64,000 nt of DNA, taken from assembly GCA_948567375.1 (NCBI GenBank), contig OX419758.1, positions 2,919,001 to 2,983,000 on the forward strand, in the 5' to 3' direction. This stretch comes from Lunularia cruciata. Lineage: Eukaryota; Streptophyta; Marchantiopsida; Lunulariales; Lunulariaceae. The position numbers and the translations under genes were made by a program. Of this stretch, positions 61,181-64,000 are shown piece by piece (within the stretch, counting starts at the first letter, position 1; each line of letters opens with the position of its first letter). The notes under the pieces are model-generated. The model worked only from the letters and a program-made list of their open reading frames with translations. It was not told the DNA's origin and made no database searches.

Positions 61181-63043
61181 TCAATAATCAGAAGATGGGG
61201 TATCTGAATGTGAAGTGTTGGTGGTATTAGTCACAGGAACAGTGACTCTATGGTTTGATGGCCCAATCCTGAAGTACCCTTTGTGCCATCGATCAGTTGT
61301 GCGTGCTGCTCTCAACCATGGCCTCCCAAGAAGTAAGTCATAGCTTGAATCCTTCAAGACTTGGAAAGTCATGAGATTTTGAACTCCCATAACTGAAACT
61401 ACCACCTTATCCATCACTCCTACTGGTCGAACTTGTTGCTTGTTTGCCATGCTCACCACAAATGTTGAAGGTCTTGAGGGTATCATACCCAACTTCTTCA
61501 TCAACCTTTCTGACATGGCATTCACTGCTGATCCTCCATCAACCAATGCATCCTTGATGTTGTGACCATTCATTCTCACATCAATCTTGGAGGCATATTC
61601 ACAAGCCTCCCATGGTGCTGGCTTGGCATCCACCACCCCCATTGATACTGGAACTTTTACCTTCTTCTTCTTCTTGCTCCTTGTAGAACTCAAACCACCT
61701 CTAAGCTCCTTTCTCAAGGTAGGGTTCAAAGCAATTAATTGGCCCACTGTGATGTTAGCCTTGTGACTACCAACATCCTCCAACACATTGTAGTTCCATT
61801 GTTGCTTTGAGATCAAGAAGTCCTCCATCCCCAACTTCTTCCTTGGAGTCTTTGTTGTTGATGGTGTTGAGGTGCGAGTGCTCCTAGTAGACATAGGAGT
61901 ATCCTTGCTTAAAGTAAATCCTTGAGAAGAGTGAACATCCTCTGCAAAACGAGCTCTCTTCTTCTCTTGTGCCAAAAGCTCCAAATTAGGACCCTTGGAG
62001 TTTGAGCACTCTCCCTTCTCATACTTGCTCTCAACCATATCTATGGATGCTATCCCCTTACCTTTGTTGGGATTAGGAGCCACTTGGGTTTCACTACCTC
62101 CCTCTTTCCCTCTATTGGCTCCCTCATAACCCCTTCCTCCATGGTAAGTGGAATTTGGGCAATTCCTTTGGATATGGCCTCTTCCTCCACAACCAAAACA
62201 ACTTCTATCATTGAAATTGTTGGCTGGTTGGCCTCCTCTATATGGATAGTTTCCATAACTCCTAGGCCCTCTCCCTACATTCTGATCCATCTCTCTCTTC
62301 TCCCATAGTTGCACCACATTGATCTTGAGATCCGCAAGTTGTTTTGTGATGGTTTGGAGTGGATCTTTTGGTGGAGGTGCAAGAACTGGAGCAACTACTA
62401 CTTGTGGTGCAACCCTTGTCACCAAAGTATCAGAAGTTCCACCATACTTGTAGCCTTGAGGAGGATGCACAACCTCCTTCACCACCAAATCACTCTCATC
62501 CACTTCCAAACTCTCCTCCATACGAATTGCGATCTTGATAGCTTCAACCTTGGAAGAAGGTTTCTCATATCTCACCTTGCTTCTAATTTGTGGTCTCAAT
62601 CCTCCCACAAAATTCTTGGTGAGCATGGCCCCTATGCCAATCATTGTAGTCTCCACATCATCCCCACCCTTCCTCAACACTATGCGAAATCTGGACTCCA
62701 ACTTTTCCACTCTTTCCACATAGACTCTCACTTTCTCTCCATCTCCTTGCTTGAGAAATGTAACCTCACTCATCAATCTCTCATAACTATCATCAGGAAG
62801 AAAGTTCTCAATGAGTGCTGAAGTCAAAGTCTCCCAAGACTCCTCTTCCCCCTCTCTCCTCTCTCTCTTTTGGTATTCTGACTCATACCATGTAAGTGCT
62901 ACATCCTCAAAGAAATCTGGTAATAATGAGGCCCACTCATTCTTCCTCCTCTCATTGTTTCCTATGCAAGCTCTCTTGAAGTCTCTCACAAAGGCCTCCA
63001 CATCTTCTCCATCCTTGCCAAAGAAAATTGGAAGTTTTCCCAT
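61181..63043 (-). CDS. Gag-protease of the younger gypsy element
   Basis: 620 codons. Residues about 1-200 are the retrotransposon gag capsid-type domain ('FFGKDGEDVEAFVRDFKRAC', 'WYESEYQ'). One CCHC zinc knuckle lies near 290. A basic, Ser/Thr-rich linker follows, then an aspartic protease-like domain around residues 490-600 with 'DALVDGGSAVNAMS' and 'YDLLLGRPWL'. The frame starts at an ATG about 240 bp after the extra upstream ORF. Confidence 0.88.
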   Translation of the reverse strand: MGKLPIFFGKDGEDVEAFVRDFKRACIGNNERRKNEWASLLPDFFEDVALTWYESEYQKRERREGEEESWETLTSALIENFLPDDSYERLMSEVTFLKQGDGEKVRVYVERVEKLESRFRIVLRKGGDDVETTMIGIGAMLTKNFVGGLRPQIRSKVRYEKPSSKVEAIKIAIRMEESLEVDESDLVVKEVVHPPQGYKYGGTSDTLVTRVAPQVVVAPVLAPPPKDPLQTITKQLADLKINVVQLWEKREMDQNVGRGPRSYGNYPYRGGQPANNFNDRSCFGCGGRGHIQRNCPNSTYHGGRGYEGANRGKEGGSETQVAPNPNKGKGIASIDMVESKYEKGECSNSKGPNLELLAQEKKRARFAEDVHSSQGFTLSKDTPMSTRSTRTSTPSTTKTPRKKLGMEDFLISKQQWNYNVLEDVGSHKANITVGQLIALNPTLRKELRGGLSSTRSKKKKKVKVPVSMGVVDAKPAPWEACEYASKIDVRMNGHNIKDALVDGGSAVNAMSERLMKKLGMIPSRPSTFVVSMANKQQVRPVGVMDKVVVSVMGVQNLMTFQVLKDSSYDLLLGRPWLRAARTTDRWHKGYFRIGPSNHRVTVPVTNTTNTSHSDTPSSDY

Positions 63044-63283
63044 CTTAACCCCTCACTATCTTTCTTTTCTCTCAAAATTTTTATTTTTTTCTCTTTTCTT
63101 TTCTCTCACTCTATAGCTAATAGAGTATATATATGACTAACACCATCTGAGAATAATCCACTCTAGGGAAAACAAAAGGTTCAGGTTGCTCCAAGATTTC
63201 TATAGCAACATCAAATCCTAGAGTGCATATTAATCTAACTCTCATGGATAGTTTATCCATAAGTTGAAAGATTATCTCCATCA

Positions 63284-63760
63284 CTAATCTTGAGAACTAG
63301 CTGATGAAGGTGGTAGTATTTCTGTAGCTGTACTAAGACTCTCTCCAAGATCCTTCACCAAAGTTTCCAAAAGTGCTTTTACTCCACTACACTCATGTCC
63401 TTTTGGAAGTCCTTCAACTCCACAAACCTCACACAACTCCTTGGTCTTAGATCTCCTCCCTCCCAATCTTGGTGAAGAAGGTCCAACATGCAAACCCAAG
63501 TCAAGTAAGCCTCTCCTTTCCCTCAATCTCTTGCTCTCAAAGGTCAATGGACATGAACTTGCCTTATGTCCCTTCTCTCCACATAGAAAGCACTTAGACT
63601 CACTCTTTCCTCCAAGTGGTGTAGGTTTTTGGATCCTCTCAACACTCTCTTCAAATTCTATTGTAAACTCTCTTTTCCTCAAATCTACCCCTACAATCAT
63701 CACCTCAAACCCTTGGGGAACCTTGCATAATCTCAATTTCCACTCTTGATGGCACTCCAT
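63284..63760 (-). CDS. Extra zinc-knuckle ORF upstream of gag
   Basis: 158 codons on the same strand as, and 5' to, the gypsy gag. It has one CCHC knuckle ('CFLCGEKGHKASSC', residues about 57-70) and a second Cys/His cluster ('CEVCGVEGLPKGHEC', about 110-124). The N-terminal 'GVDLRKREFTIEFEESVERI' region is not recognised. A nucleic-acid-binding accessory protein of the element, or a piece of another gag, are both possible. Confidence 0.6.
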   Translation of the reverse strand: MECHQEWKLRLCKVPQGFEVMIVGVDLRKREFTIEFEESVERIQKPTPLGGKSESKCFLCGEKGHKASSCPLTFESKRLRERRGLLDLGLHVGPSSPRLGGRRSKTKELCEVCGVEGLPKGHECSGVKALLETLVKDLGESLSTATEILPPSSASSQD

Positions 63761-64000
63761 GTTCCCAAGATGAATCTAAACACTCAAACATGCTTTTGTT
63801 GATCTCAAACTTCTCATGCATGGGATCTCCACTCTGTAGAATTGACACTTCCTCACAATGTCACTCAAATCTCCCAACCAATATGTCACAGTCCTCTGAA
63901 ATTTTGCACACTTGATAACAACTCCAGGGCGTCCCTCCTTGCAAAATTTCAGATCTTTTCATCAAGCCATTTGGCCTAAACACCTTTCTATTCAGCACCC
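63761..64000. other. Right-edge stretch, probable leader of the gypsy element
   Basis: No frame, LTR end or primer-binding site is recognised before the window ends. Confidence 0.4.

Larger units (their letters stand above)
58169..64000 (-). mobile_element. Ty3/gypsy element, internal region (partial, younger)
   Basis: A nearly whole internal region on the minus strand. Parts in order: an extra zinc-knuckle ORF 63760-63284; gag-protease 63043-61181 (CCHC knuckle 'CFGCGGRGHIQRNC', aspartic protease motif 'DGGSAVNAMS'); reverse transcriptase from about 61.0 kb ('WVSPIVIVKKKNGKLWVCVD', 'FIDDFCVYGS'); RNase H ('FILYTDASNVAIGC'); integrase with an HHCC zinc site ('CKTCHVCQ') and DDE core ('WGIDFVGPL', 'LVSDRGGEFTG'); and a C-terminal tail to 58217 ending 'INHDKLKMYHRR'. 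No chromodomain is seen. The frames are long, with only about two breaks visible, so it is much younger than the fossil at 26.6-33.0 kb. The 5' LTR lies beyond the right edge. Confidence 0.9.

Overview
The window looks like nuclear DNA of a land plant. Introns are spliced GT-AG, there is a nuclear-type tRNA-Asp, plant Ty3/gypsy and Ty1/copia fossils and a LINE are present, and one insert carries a mitochondrial-type group II intron domain V. An NB-ARC/LRR resistance-gene pair of the 'SFGQL..LPASFGQL' type and a vWFA-alpha-kinase (a family not associated with flowering plants) suggest a bryophyte, perhaps a liverwort such as Marchantia. That placement is inference. Most of the window is AT-rich and repeat-laden, with few intact host genes.

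Region 1 (about 1-22.8 kb) is a decayed tandem array around one gene. The centrepiece, on the minus strand at 7326-10516, is a five-exon gene of 672 codons whose splice phases all agree. It has an N-terminal coiled coil, a von Willebrand A domain with a D-x-T-x-S metal site, and a complete C-terminal alpha-kinase domain (VwkA-like layout). Broken copies or flank-only relics of the same locus lie at 2.6-6.7 kb (A), 12.65-16.3 kb (C) and 20.8-22.0 kb (D). An AT-rich repeat R occurs at 1-2.56 kb, 18.3-20.8 kb and, in part, 22.0-22.8 kb. Copy C holds a copia fossil and is cut by an insert of organelle-type DNA. A 99-bp tandem repeat follows.

Region 2 (22.8-36.8 kb) is a gene desert with an old chromodomain-type Ty3/gypsy element (about 26.6-33.0 kb, plus strand), itself hit by a solo LTR.

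Region 3 (36.8-42.2 kb) is a small gene island. It holds a two-exon phytocyanin (37804-38967, plus) with a perfect hairpin in its intron, and a tRNA-Asp(GUC) (41265-41336, minus). The island lies between inverted copies of a dispersed repeat.

Region 4 (41.9-52.2 kb) is a degraded NLR cluster on the plus strand: a 3'-flank relic near 42 kb, a broken NLR at 44.35-46.3 kb, and a better NLR (48852-51580) with an intact NB-ARC tail and LRR. The second NLR lacks its P-loop because its 5' side is replaced by a LINE fragment.

Region 5 (53-64 kb) is mobile DNA: a LINE-like reverse-transcriptase ORF on the minus strand split by a solo LTR with a perfect 5-bp target duplication, then a younger Ty3/gypsy element (minus) with long open frames and an extra CCHC zinc-knuckle ORF upstream of gag. 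The element runs off the right edge.
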